A stretch of 64,000 bases of DNA from Thuidium tamariscinum (taxonomy: Eukaryota; Streptophyta; Bryopsida; Hypnales; Thuidiaceae), in the NCBI GenBank assembly GCA_947034885.2, contig OX344754.2, positions 16,944,501 through 17,008,500 on the forward strand, written 5' to 3'. Of the stretch, positions 46,843 to 59,748 are shown in pieces. Numbering within the stretch: position 1 is the stretch's first letter; each line of letters begins with the position of its first letter. Under the pieces are notes generated by a model that was given only the letters and a program-made list of their open reading frames with translations, did not search any database and was not told the origin of the DNA. Position numbers and translations under genes: made by a program.

Positions 46843-47574
46843 TCACTGGTAAGCTTGCGGAAGGAACGTCCTGAACGTCACCACCAAGTCCGGGTGATCT
46901 TCAAGCAACCGCTCCACTCCCGTGATCAGGTCTGGGTATGATCTGGTCACGATCCAGTCCTCCAGCAACGCCGAGAGCTGGCGATCTTTGCCCGCGGCCA
47001 CCACGTCTACCATAAACCTGCATGTCGCAGCTCGCATGGACACACGATCCAGGAGGTGCGCTGGGGCAGGCAGGGGAAAATGCGGTGGCATGACTTGTTG
47101 TCGCCGGGGAACACGAGCTCGGTAATTGTGTGCGTGTGCAGGCGTGTGCATGGGTACACGCAGCGGCAGGAGTCCTGGCCACGGTACACCGGGGAGGAAA
47201 TGCGCTGGTGTGGGGATGAAATGCAACCACGGCCAGGGCACAAACACACAAGGGAAAAGCATTCCCACCATGGGAAAAGGCAGTGGCGAGGGCCATTGCC
47301 AAGGCACGGGAACGAAGAAATAGAAAGGCACACAGAAAAGAAAAGGCCAGGGCCCTTGTGCAGGACCTGGGAGGATCGGGGGGCTATGCATGGTCGGACC
47401 TGAAGGCAAGGGCTGCCGAATTGGGAGAATCGGCGGTGAGGGCAAGGACGCTGCAGGCGTTGCGCTGTTGCTGCTGCCATCAGGAACTCTTGTAGGCGGT
47501 GTAATCGTGAGCTCCGCGAACCTCTTGATCAGCTCCTCGACTTCCTCTGTCTCCTTCGCCATGGAATCCCCCAT
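46843..47574 (-). CDS. Proline/aromatic-rich protein with C-terminal PAH domain, copy 2
   Basis: The product is 243 residues from the ATG at 47574. It is the longer form: it keeps the 21-residue segment around PDGSSNSATPAASLP that copy 1 has lost. Order: acidic helix (KETEEVEELIKRF), Ser/Pro linker, Pro-Trp-Phe-rich region, Arg-rich patch, PAH over the last 65 or so residues ending FRTFLPQAYQ. The PAH part appears unchanged from copy 1, while small changes fall in the Pro-rich part. An acceptor (TGTGTGCAG) lies about 18 bases above the ATG, indicating a spliced 5' leader. No localisation signal is obvious; a nuclear corepressor-related role is inferred from PAH. Confidence 0.78.
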   Translation of the reverse strand: MGDSMAKETEEVEELIKRFAELTITPPTRVPDGSSNSATPAASLPSPPILPIRQPLPSGPTMHSPPILPGPAQGPWPFLFCVPFYFFVPVPWQWPSPLPFPMVGMLFPCVFVPWPWLHFIPTPAHFLPGVPWPGLLPLRVPMHTPAHAHNYRARVPRRQQVMPPHFPLPAPAHLLDRVSMRAATCRFMVDVVAAGKDRQLSALLEDWIVTRSYPDLITGVERLLEDHPDLVVTFRTFLPQAYQ

Positions 47575-48110
47575 GCTCTGTTCCTGCACACAGTACGTCA
47601 AGTTACGTTCCTACCGAAAAGTTGTAAAAACGATGGAGCACACCTGTAGTTACAGAGCTTGGCAACGAACTGCCGCTCTGCTTCGGTTAAGAGCAAGCCA
47701 GGGCACAAGCGACGCACAAAAGCCTGTGCACTCTAACAACCACGGGGAAAACCTACCGTGTAACAATTAAAATCAGCAGCTTTAAGAGAAGAGCTCCCTC
47801 CTGCGAAGAAGAGGATTGGCGAGGAAGACGATCCTCCTACTGAAGAGCACACAAGAGGTAGTAGTGAAGTGAAGCAGGTTTTGTTATTTTCAATCGCAGT
47901 TATCAGTTCGGATTTTATCGCTAAACAAGCTCGTGAATTTCCTTGCAGGTCGCTGGCGTACTTGGATTAGAGACTTGGATTAGAGACTGTGCGCAGATTA
48001 GTTGATTCAGGTTCAGATCACACGAAGAGTCTGTCAGTTGAGGTGATCGGCGGAGGGTGACAGCCGGGAGGCTGCTCACGTATGAATTTGCAAGATTTCT
48101 TTTTAAGTGC
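47575..48110. other. 5' flank of PAH gene copy 2 and island edge
   Basis: Matches 5128-5700. Differences include a short duplication of ACTTGGATTAGAGACT near 47958. The AT-rich flank starts near 48095. Confidence 0.45.
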
Positions 48111-51100
48111 CAGGTGGTGGTATAAAATGTTTTAGTGGTGCTTCATCCAAGCATTTAAATTCATTCAAAATTTAAAACAACCATTCACTCGTTGATAGGA
48201 AATATCACATTAGCACATATCACATATTTATGATTTTGTTTTTATCTAGCTTTTGGCAATTTTATCTAAGATTTTTTTTTAATTTAAAGTTTTTGGCAAA
48301 AATTTTATAATTATTTTTCATTTTTCATTTATTGTTGAAAAATTAGAGCTACATTAGGTAGGCCAACAAAGGCATCTAAAAGTTTCAATATTTCTACTAT
48401 AAACATGTTCTACACTTCTACTTCTACTTAGAAATAAGTAGAAATTTTTTATATTTTTTTTGAGACAAATAATTGGAGATTTCAATGCACCAAAAAATAC
48501 ATGATTTGGATACCGTTTGCAAAAGTTATGAAGGGTTAAAGTTTTGTTGTATAGAAGTGTTCTATAATCATTTTTCACAATTTGAATTGGAAAGTAGAAA
48601 TTGATTTTAAAAGTAGACTTACACACTAAGTAGCACTTATAGGCCTTTGTGTACATTTGGGTATTCTCTGCTTAGCAAGGTTTTGAAGAACTTTTCATTT
48701 CCAATTTCCTTTAAAATAAGTGAATGAGAAGAATCTCAAAATTCTTTTTTGAAATCACAATTGTTATAGCTCTTAACACGCATGTCGGTTGATACACCTG
48801 TACTGGAGGGGCCAACTTAACAACATGTGTGTTGATCATCAGAAATTCCTTGAGTAGAACAAATTTTGGACATTTGGTATGACATTTCATAATTTCAAGG
48901 TAGACAGAAATACCTTTTTTACATAAGTATATTGTTCTATATAATTAGTTGTCATGTGTGCATTGTTAAAACTATAGATTGAAATGAATGAACATCATTA
49001 AACATCACTAGCATCATAGGATTTAATCATAGGATTTAATATCTAGAGAACTGAAAGGGCATAGAAGCAACGTTTGATTTCCAACTAGACAATATATCTA
49101 TTGGGACTTTTCTTCATTCTATTGTAAGTCACATCATTTTAAATGTCATCTATATCTTATTTGATGGCTATATGATGTGTAGTTGTATGTATGCAAATGA
49201 ATGAATAATTTTGCCTATGCATTGATTCTCAGGTTTGATGTTTAAGATATAATTGACTACATCAAACATGGAAGACCTCAAGAGACAAGTAGAAAACTAA
49301 TTGGATGCCATAAGAATTCTAATTACAAAATTTGCAATCATGAGACTATCAAAGGTTGTTGGACAGTCATATCTAATCACATTTTGAACTAAACTTGAAA
49401 ATACATTTGAGACTCATTTCAAAACCAATAATTCATTTAATGAAGAAGTCACTAGATGAAATCTTAGGGCAAAGAGAGAATATTTTGGGGTTGTTCCTTT
49501 GGTAGTTCCCTATGTTATCTAGAAATTGCGAACCAGCCTCGACAACTTGATTTTTGGAATTTTCAGAAGAAAAAAAATTTTAATTTTTAAAATTTCAAGA
49601 AGTACTAAAAAGGTGAAAACTAAATTTATTTATTTTTTCAAAAAATAATGTTTTAAAATTAATTCATTAGTCATTACATTACATGAAAATCTAACATGGC
49701 ACCATTAGGCATTGGTACAGTTGCAGCTACTTATGTGGCATTGTTCTTAGAATTTCCACAGTCCAAAAATTTGTAGTCTCTTCATGCCTTGATTGCCCAC
49801 AAATTTCATGTAATGGATTGAATAGTTGGAAGATGCAATAGAGCAATTAGTTGTTGATTTCCAAGTAATCACTATACAATCAATAATTTAACATACTATT
49901 GAAGAAATTCAACCTTTAAAGGACCATTTGTACCTTGAAGAACAACTTGGATCCATCGGTACTCCAATAGGTTCTTATTGTATGAATATGAAGTGAATGT
50001 ATTCAAAACTTTTTGAAGACATGTGGTTTTGAGAAGGCTTAATGAATATACAATTTTATTTCAATTGGTGCCTTGGAAAAAATGTTGTAGCACAATATAC
50101 TAAAAAGAAGGTTGGTGGGTAGCTAAAAAAAATCACTACAAGTCAAAATGATTTTTGAAGGTTCTTCTTATAATCACTAATTTTTTGTCTACATATAAAG
50201 CTTTGACTCATTCTACTTGGACTAGTGATGAGAAAGTCATGGAGAATCTTGTTTTTCAAGCAATCAAAGCAATTTTTTGAAAAAGAAATTTTTGTCCAAT
50301 TTTGAATACTAATAATTTCTAATCTATATAGTCAAATTTGACAAAAATCAAACCACATGATTTAAAAAACATGTAGTACAAGATCCTTTAAATAATTTTT
50401 TTTTTTTTTTTTTGGATGAACACAACAAAAGTGACAATTTTAATTGATTTTTTCTTATTAGAAATGGCTTTGGTCCTTTAGAAGTAAAAAAACCCACAAT
50501 TATCCAACAAGTAATCTATTATATATCCATTTTATAGTGACTGACATAATACCATCGAGTGTGTATTCAACTTTCCTTTGCAATAGGCCTATTGGTGAAG
50601 TTATCATTCCTCGGTAATTGCAAGAAAAAAAATTCCTATTTTGTCACATGTTGGATGCGGAAATTGTTTTATGCTATTAGCATTGCAAAAATAATCAAAT
50701 GAATGTGAAATTTGGAATGAAGCTTCTTCATTCTTCAAGCATAAAAGATTTTACTTGAAGTTTGTCAATTTTTTCAAAGATTACAAAGTTGCAGGGATTG
50801 AATTTTGAACTTATGCCACACATGTGGTTTTTGTGGTTTTTAGTACTATTGAGTACCTTTTTTGAAGAATAACATTGTAAAATTAGGTAGGCTAGGTCTT
50901 CTAATAAAATAACACTTTTTTAGAAGAGGGATTACCAAAATCATGTTCCAAGTGTGTTTTATATTGACTTAAAGTGTGCATTATTTAGATTGAGTTTATA
51001 TTTAATTAAGAAAGTTTTTTTTAATTTCGACTTTAATATTCTATTTTTGCCCTTAGTTGGCAACAATGGCCATTTTTTAAATGAATTTCTTAATTAAAAA

Positions 51101-51867
51101 AAATAGAAATGCGAAAGTCTCATCTTTAAGTGTAAATTGTAGCATGTGGCTCAAAATAGTATTTCAAGGATACAAAAAGACTCAATAGTACTAGAAGGGA
51201 CCTACTGTGCCTTCAATTTATTCATGAAATTTTTTTTCAATGGCAAAATTAAGTATTTCCATTCATCCTTGTCATTCACTAATGAACATTACAAGTTGAT
51301 TAAATAGTAGATGTGAAATCCAATAAACTATCTAGATATCATATTCTATATCCCAAATAATACTAAAGGTGACTTATACTACAAAAAATACAAAAAAGAT
51401 GAAAATCAAAAACACAACTATTAGTACAAGTGATCCTTGCAATCACCCAATTTGAGATTGCACTTGATCATCTCAAATACTAGAAGTATTATAAAGACGT
51501 AGTGAAAACCACCTAGTCTTCAATTCAAAACTCATTTTAATAGTGGGACCTTAAACTTTTGTAAAGATACCACTGTTGTATCTAAAATGAAATCTAATTT
51601 TTTGCATTACAAGAAATTAAAATTCCATATGAAGCACTCAAAGGAGGGCACTTCCTCCTAAATCTTGCGACAATGACCTATTTAATTGGGGGCTATTTAC
51701 CTTATAAATTAGATTATAAAGCATGCTATTTTGTAAAATAAAAGTAATTATTGATGTTTTTGAGCATCCTATTGGTTATTATAATTTTTTGAAGTAATCA
51801 TTTAAAGGTGCCCTATTTTACTTATATCCCATTTTTCCTAAATTCCCTATATTCATAAATGAATTAA
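48111..51867. other. AT-rich sequence, unit 2, no gene
   Basis: Collinear with 5650-9873 but without the 408-bp TTAA element: the empty site is at about 49436. It contains the decayed TTAA-type element at about 49910-50490 and a T-run at 50396-50414. No gene. Confidence 0.5.
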
Positions 51868-52626
51868 TCCCTAAAGGACCAAGAAACTTTTTTTTGGCAA
51901 CATAGCAATTTTAGGTAGCTCACTACTCATATAGATTTTTTTTATTTTTTTTTTGAAATTCTTGCACAATGTGTGTTTGGAGAATAGCTTGAAGGCTCAA
52001 CAATTTTCATAAGTTTTGACTACATGGTTAAAAAGTTATTATATGATATGTGATTTTCATTTCTTACAAAGAACCCAAGGAATCCAAAAAAAACTTCCTT
52101 AAAAATCACTTTTTGAAAAAATAAAAATTTGAAACTGATTCTTTAGATTTATATATATGTGGATTAGTAGATAGTATTGAATCATTCTATTATAATCAAT
52201 GAGATGTAAATTATGACGAGTTCAAGTTTGCAGATAGATATTCAATCTTTAAAAACCATACTTGTCTAGAAACTCGAAGTCTTCATAACTTTCATCTCAT
52301 TAATCATGATGGAATGATTCAATGCTACCTTCTTATCCACATATATATAAAATATAAATCTAAAGAATTAGTTTCAAATTTTAATTTTTTTAAAAAGAGA
52401 TTCTTAAAGAAGTTTTTGGATTGCCCAAGTTGCTTGTTGAGCAATAAAAATAACATATGACACAGTAATTTTCTAACCATGTAGTCAAAAGTTATGAAAA
52501 TTATTGGGCCTTAAATCTACTTCTTAAGCGCATATTGTGTAAAAATTTCAAAGAAAAAAAGCTCCATCTATAGTAAGTTGCCAAAACTGCTATGTTGACA
52601 AAAAATGCACCTTGCTCTTTTAAAGG
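51868..52626. mobile_element. 759-bp foldback element with TTAA flanks, unit 2
   Basis: Counterpart of 9874-10627: TTAA at 51864-51867 and 52627-52630, left end TCCCTAAAGGACCAAG, arms inverted over nearly the whole length. Present in both units, so it predates the duplication. Confidence 0.65.
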
Positions 52627-53277
52627 TTAAAGAATGATATTGTGTGATACTTATACACTATAACATTTTTTTTCTTGAAATTCCATTATACCTTATTTTT
52701 TCTTGAATTCACTTAGATCCTATTTTTTTTTCTTGATTTCTATTATGATCTAATTTTTTCTTAAGTCCCTAGATTATTGGAGTCTTTCAAGTGAGATATT
52801 CTATAGAACCTATCTTTTTTCCATAGTTCTCTATACAATCCTTGAAGTGTGATATCATACATTATCTATTATCTATTTTAATTTTTTTTAAGTTCTCCTA
52901 GTCTTGAAATTATAATCTACTAATAGCCATACTAAACACATATGAACAATACAAAAAAACAAGAAAAACAAATCAAAAGAAAATAAAGGCTAACATAAGC
53001 ATCCATAATGTATGTCAAAGTTTGCGGAACACCAAAATAGCAAACAATTTGTGTTAAAAGATACAATAAATGATAGAAACAAAGATCTTTTATAAGTATT
53101 AAGACAATACCAAAATCCCTACTCAAAAATTAGAACCCAATATAAAATATACTTAGTTAGCGAGGTGCAGAGCAATTGTAAGAGAAGAACTCTAAAAACA
53201 AATTGAACCTAGGTCATTGAATTTTACCTTCTACACTTGCACATTCAATCTAGTCATTTGTTTTTCAACTTTGAATA

Positions 53278-53835
53278 GAGTCATTGCAAGAAACACCTTG
53301 CAATTTTTGTAGCATTTTGTACAATACCTTTTTTAGGTGAGAGAATACATTAAAATTAGAAAAAAAATTAAAATAAATATTTCATGTATACATTTTTAAG
53401 AAGAAGGTATCTAGGAAGTAAAAGCATAAAAGAAATTTTTAAGTAGGTAAACTAGAAAAGTGCAAAATCTCATGAAAATAACTACTTTTACATTTTAATT
53501 TGTATAAAACTAGGAAAATAAACTAGTAAAACTAAAAATTGATGGTGATGAGTTTTTCACCAAAAGAATGATCTTAGAACCATCTTCAATGTTTAAAATT
53601 TGTGTGCAATGGGAGCTCTATTTGTAAAGTAGAAGATATAAAATAACATTTTTTCAAATTTCCTTTAGAAGATATATGCTTTATTACTATGCAAATAAAA
53701 ATAACCATTAACATAAAGTTAGACATGTTAAAAAAATTTTATGTTCAGTGGACTTGTAATTCAAAAGTTATAGTGGACTATAGGAATGTCACCGAGGTTG
53801 TGACAAAAATAGTTTGGTGTTTCTTGCAATGATTC
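53278..53835. mobile_element. Decayed member of the GGGTGATTGCAAGAAACAC family, unit 2
   Basis: Counterpart of 13135-13695 with ends GAGTCATTGCAAGAAACACC and TTTCTTGCAATGATTC. Confidence 0.55.
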
Positions 53836-55548
53836 ATATTCAATTTTGAAGTATTTATTGGAAACATAATACATACCTTATCATAATATACTTCGTCATG
53901 ATTATGTGCAAAAATTGATTATAAACTATTCCATTCATAATTCTCGAGTCTCTAAACTATACTCGTTTTTTTCTACTATCCCTTTTGTATATGCTATTTT
54001 ATAAGTATTGTTCATATAATTTTCTTACATTATACATAACTCTATATTATATACAATCATGCTTCATAATTGTGAAGCATCCTATATTACATGTAATTTA
54101 TTTAAGTATTTTGCATAGAATTAAAATATTAGATCCTATATTTGATCGCATATAGTCCTATGTTTTCTGACAATGCCCCCCCCCCCTCCATCCTTTCAAG
54201 CTTAAGCACCAAGTTACCTATTAGATGTAAGTAGGTAATCAAGAAGACTTTTAAGGTATTGGGTGTAGATGTGTAGTTATGCAAGCATCATTGCATTGTT
54301 CTTTGTTGCCTTAAGATTTCAAAAATTTACAACTTGAATGGTTCAATTCAAGGATATTTATATAGGATGTACACTAATAAATAAATTTCATTTTTATGAA
54401 GTTAATTTAAATTGGTGGCATGCTTGAAATAGTCAACTTCAATTCTAAAGCCATGAGTGGTATCTTTCTATTAGAAAATATATATTATAATATCTTAATT
54501 GATCGTCGTAATCATGGATTTATAAAAGTCTTACTTAAGTCAATTTAAATCTTGTTGAAATTGAAGTAGTTACAAATCTTATTATTCTCATAAATATTTT
54601 CAAGTAAGTGTCTTGTGGAGAGTTTTTCTTATATTATTTAAATTTTTAATCATGGAATCTCGCAACCTTTTTGAAATCTTGAATTATAGAATAGACAACC
54701 ATTATTTCTACTTTCTTTGAAAAAGTGCATGCATATATAAGCCTATTAGGTGAATTAAACGTATGTCATATTGAGATTTAGAAAGGTGATTGAATATATA
54801 AGAGGTATAACTTTCTATTTTGTAAATGTATCATTCAAATGATAAGGTTCTTAAAATAGAAAAAAAAAGTCATACAAATTACATATTTAATTTTTTTTCT
54901 TTAGTAAATAACGGCATATTATTTTTAGGAAAATCTACCACACATAGAAAGTGAAAAAATATATAACTTTACAAAATATATTATGTTTACTTTATAGATT
55001 TGAATGGAAAATCTTGCAAACCTTTGATTATTTAACTAGAATAAATAGAGACAAAATAGATTATTCATTTGATTGAAAGAGATGGAAGGTGCTCTTAAGA
55101 AAACTACAATCAACCTAAATGACTTCAAAATAAGAATATTTGTTAAGAATTTATGTTTGTTTATCAAATAGAATGAAACAAATGGTTACAATTCTAATTA
55201 ATTGCTTTAATTGATTCAAAACAAAACAAAAGTAATGTTGAACTCCAATAGTTATGTGTTTTGTAGAAAAGTCCCTTGTATTGAACGTATTCCTTCATAC
55301 AAAAAGATAATAGAAACTTTAACCTTTTCTAATCTCATTTTGACCCCAATGAGAATCAAAATTCTAGAATCATTTTAAAACCATAAATTGTTAAATGTAT
55401 TGTCACATAATGAAGAAAAGAATGCAAAAGTTCTTCAAGTGGTACTCCTTTGGGAGTTAGGGGTTGAAGTGCACTCATTGTCATTACATAAGCCCTTTTG
55501 CAAGTGATGGATGTCAACATGTTGCTCTTTTGGTAAATCTCTTACTAA
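53836..55548. other. AT-rich sequence, unit 2, no gene
   Basis: Counterpart of 13696-15426, including the C-tract near 54176. Nothing else recognised. Confidence 0.45.
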
Positions 55549-57208
55549 CCCCTAAAAGACCAAAGTGCCTTTTCTGGCAACATAGAAATTTTGGGTAGGT
55601 ACGTGTAACTAGAAATTTCCATATTTTGGGACCAAAATTTAATAGAAGGTGTGGACAAGGAATATCTTTAAAGCCCAACAAATTTTGTGACTTTCGACTG
55701 CATAGTTTTAAAGTTATTGCATAATATGTTGATTTTTTTTCAACTCAAGCGGTTTGGATAGGTATAGAAAAAATCACTTTTTTTGGAAATAAAAATTTGA
55801 AATTGGTTTCATAGATTTATATGTATGTAGAATGCTTTGAATCATTCTATTTGGATTAATGAGTCAAAAGTTATGAAGAGTTTTAGTTTGCAAGTAGTTA
55901 TGGATTCTCAACTCTAAAATAAACTTTGAAGTCCTTTATTTGACTCAATTTTCAATATTTTTGAAAACAAAATAAAAACACTAGATGTATATTGTTTATT
56001 ACAACATTTGAACCATTGGGATTGGCAAGCTTCAATTCCAAAAATAAATTCTTAACAATTTAGTATTTTGAATCATTCCCTACTTTTTTCTACTTACTAT
56101 TTTTTTTTGGGTGATTGCAAGAAACACTTGTCCTATGTTTTGTCCCCTTGACCTTTGGTAGGTATTTTTTTGCTCATAACTCTTGCATCTTTTGTTCCTT
56201 TGACTTGAAACTTGAAATGAAGGTGCCTAAAAAAGTTTCACATTTTGTGTAATTTTTTCAATTTTTTCAAAATTAGTTTACTATTTTTAGATTGCCTTCA
56301 ATTGGATGTCTACTTTGGCCATTTTAGGGGGTTTTAGTCCTATTTTTGACCCAAAAATGAAAATTTTGAGATAAAAATTGGCATTGAAGGACCTCACGTA
56401 AAGTTACACAAGACTACAAAGAGATTTTTTGAAAATACTATACTATTCAACCTCCACAAGTCAAAGTGATTGACTTTGCGCAAGTGTAGAGAATGTAATT
56501 TATTTTTTCCAAAGATGAAATTTGTTGGAAAAGAAAGAACTTTACTTGGAGAAAAAATGGATTTTTCATTTTTATTTTTTTCATTTTTAAAATATTTTTA
56601 CCAAATTAGTAAAAAAAAAAGAGCTATTTTCATTGTATTTTCCATTGTCTATAACATTTAGAGAAAAAAAAATTTAGGTCTGAATTTCAAGAGACAAAAT
56701 ATTCTCATTTCTCTTCAAATTATCCATATCTTTTTCAATTTAAAAAAAATTTATTCCAAAAGTCACAGGAATCACAGGATTCACTGATTTTGAGCCATTT
56801 TGAGACAAAACCGGTAAGTGTTTCTTGCAACGACTCTTTTGTACATGTTGTACAATTCCAAATGATTTGAAAATTTTCAAGCATGTAGCCAACTTGAATT
56901 GAAAAATGAATCCAAAGAGTTACAATCATTTTGGACATTTTTTCATACAAATGTGGCCGTCTGAAGTGCAGTTACTTGCATTTTTGCAGTGGTAAAAAAA
57001 TAATTTTTGTAACTTCAAACACTAATATCTTGCAATCTACACCGTGGAATTTTCTGAAATTTTTTCTACATGCTTTCAAACTAGTGCACTAAGAGATTCC
57101 ATGGTTACATTATTCCAAAAATGTTTTTTTTCTAAAATTTGGTAGCTATCCTAGAAATGGCAGTTTTAGAGTGGTTTTGGTGAAAACATAGTTGCGGTCC
57201 TTTAGGGG
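55549..57208. mobile_element. piggyBac-like element interrupted by a later insertion
   Basis: Left end CCCCTAAAAGACC preceded by CTAA; right end GGTCCTTTAGGGG followed by TTAA (57209-57212). This is the best-preserved right terminus in the window. Without the nested 728-bp element it is about the same length as the unit 1 copy at 15427-16357. Confidence 0.7.
56109..56836. mobile_element. 728-bp element, GGGTGATTGCAAGAAACAC family, nested, unit 2 only
   Basis: Left end GGGTGATTGCAAGAAACAC, right end TGTTTCTTGCAACGACTC, with TTTT on both sides inside a T-run. Unit 1 has the empty site near 15990. It is a close relative of 19533-20261. The 63-codon plus frame inside is not a transposase. Confidence 0.75.
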
Positions 57209-57602
57209 TTAAAGAAGAAGTACTATTGTAGTGATTTTATGGGAAATTTCATCAAAGTAGTAGTATTCAATATAGTATTCTTTCATTCATTTCCTTTTTT
57301 AACTTCAAATCTAGGATTGTTATAGATTTTATAAGACACTATTTAAATGTAAAAGTTGTAAGTTTGTGGAATCTTGCCATTTTAATCAAATGTTGATTTT
57401 TTGCATTAGGCCTTGTATTAGTGACATCATTGGCTAGCCAATAGAAAAAATGCATCCAAATGAACAAATTAAAAAGCACTAATTTTTTTCTTTGATTAAG
57501 TTACATTGATCATTAATATAAATCAACACAAAAGTGTTGATTGTTCTATTGACTTGGTCAAATTCAAAAATTTTAAATCTAAAAAAAAATTCTTACAAAA
57601 GC

Positions 57603-57774
57603 CACTACAAGAAAATGGGGTCTTTTAAGTAGTGTCCTAGACATCATGTTTTTTAAGGAATGTCTTTTAATGTGTCTTTTAAGTAAAATTTTACTTAAAA
57701 GACACATTAAAAAACATCACTTAAAAGACATGATGTCTAGGACACTACTTGAAAGACCCCATTCTCTTGTAGTG
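57603..57774. mobile_element. CACTA-type palindromic MITE, unit 2
   Basis: CACTACAAGAAAATGGGG and the inverse of CACTACAAGAGAATGGGG bound 172 bases of hairpin sequence. Flanks are AGC and ACC. It is shorter in the centre than the unit 1 copy (206 bases), an internal loss. Confidence 0.75.
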
Positions 57775-58307
57775 ACCTAAATTTAAAAAAATTGGGGGTT
57801 GCTTGAAATATTTGGGTAGAAAAAAAAAGATTCAACCTCAGCCCCAAATTTGTGTCCATTGGTTGAAAGATGCTCACAAGATTCAAGCCCAAGACTTCAA
57901 GCCTACAAGTTCAGTGCCCCTAAACCACACTTGTGTTCTTTAGATTCAATAGACTCTAGACTATTTGGAGGTCATTTTGACATAGCAGATTAACTTTTTT
58001 CAAAAAACTTTGCACTTAAAAAAATTGGGTAATTAAGTTAATTTTCATCTTTAGAGCACCTTCTTAGATTTTGAGCTTCCAATAAAAAATTATGAACAAA
58101 ATTTAAAGTAGGTGTTTGAAAATGTCAAAAGAATTTCTCTTCAATTCTCTCTCAACTTTGTTGATAACTTTTGATTTGAGGCTCAAAATATAAAATAGAT
58201 TTTTGGAGATGAAAATTAACTTGATTACCAACTTTACGTAGTTCAAAGTTTTTTGAAGAGAAGGTTATTTTACTTTGTCCAAATGGACGCCAAAGTCTAT
58301 TGATTTG

Positions 58308-58545
58308 GAAAACATTGAATTGTAAATGATTGAGTTGAAAAAAATAATTTCATTGAATGTGATAGAATTTCAATGTTGTTGTTTTAATTTAAACGTGAGG
58401 AAATCTTATTTCAAACACTTGTAAATTAGAATTTTCTATTGTATTGAAAAACATTGAATTGTAAATGATTGAGTTGAAAAAAAATAATTTTATTGAATGT
58501 AATAGAATTTCAATGTTGTTTTAATTTAAGCATGAGGAAATCTTT
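58308..58545. repeat. Direct repeat of about 136 bp, unit 2
   Basis: Counterpart of 17497-17720: AACATTGAATTGTAAATGA and the following bases twice in tandem. Confidence 0.65.
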
Positions 58546-58666
58546 TTTCAAACGCTTGTAAGTAAAAATTGTATACTTATATTATGTATTTCAAATTTTG
58601 GAATTATGTTAATAATTTAGTTGAAAGTATATATTTAAAGAATTTTTAACCAATTAATTGGATCTA

Positions 58667-58773
58667 TCTTTTTAGTAAAATTTTACTTAAAGGACGCATT
58701 AAAATTTAAAAGACATTACTTAAAAGACATGATATCTAGGACACTACTTAAAAGTCCCCATTCTCATGTAATA
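58667..58773. mobile_element. Right half of the CACTA-type MITE, unit 2
   Basis: Counterpart of 17858-17955, with extra TTTAAAAGACATT sequence internally and a mutated end (CCCCATTCTCATGTAAT). Confidence 0.5.
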
Positions 58774-59748
58774 GGATCTACTTGTCATGCTTGTCCAAAC
58801 TGCCTATAACTAAAAAATAAAGACCTTTTAAGACAAAGAAATTTAAATCAAAATTTGAATTAATTGGGTTGAAATTTTTTGGTCATGGAACTTGTATAGA
58901 AGCATAATTTTGGTAAAAATTTTGCAAGAGATATATCTAACAAATATTGCACCAAAAAAGACCTACCTCAAAGTTGAAATGACTTGAAATGAAGCCTCAA
59001 AATTGTAAGGGTTTATAATTCTTCAACATCAATGTACTGACCTTGCACTACTACTATATTATGAAAGTATTTTGAAATATTCTAAAATATTCTAAAATCA
59101 TTGTAAATGTGCTAAGTAGAGTCCATGGATTCCAAAAAATACTAAAAGATTTCAAAGGATTCCATTAGTTTCCAAAAGATTCCAAAAAGAACAAAATTTT
59201 GTTGATTTGGTCATTGCACCATTCAAATCAACAAAAAGCGAGCAACCATTCTACCAATTTTTACAACCAGTCATTGCAATGCTCCAAACAACTAATAAAA
59301 GGCAATAAAATCAATTGATTTTCTGTTGATTTATATATTATTTTCTACTACACTAATAATGATATTTAGTGTCTTGTACACTAAATACGAAGGCATACAC
59401 TAAAAGCCAATTACCCTATGAAAGTAAGTAACATTAAATGTCAATTCAAACACTAAATGTGAACTACGGTGATTTGAGAGACTTGCCAAAAAGTTATATG
59501 TTTGAATTTAGTGTTTGTGAATTTAGAAAATTCAGGAAATACATGCAAAACAATGACATTCAAAGCGTAAGAAGTTAGAAGTGATTAATTAAAAGTATAC
59601 AACAAGCATTATCAATGAAAGAGTGGTTTATAACATAAAGAAGATGGAATGTACATTGTAATTTCTGAAAATCATGGAAGTACAAATTTTAGATTCTTGG
59701 AGGCACATGTTGCCCTAGAAAAATCTGCCCATACTTTCCTACTATCTC

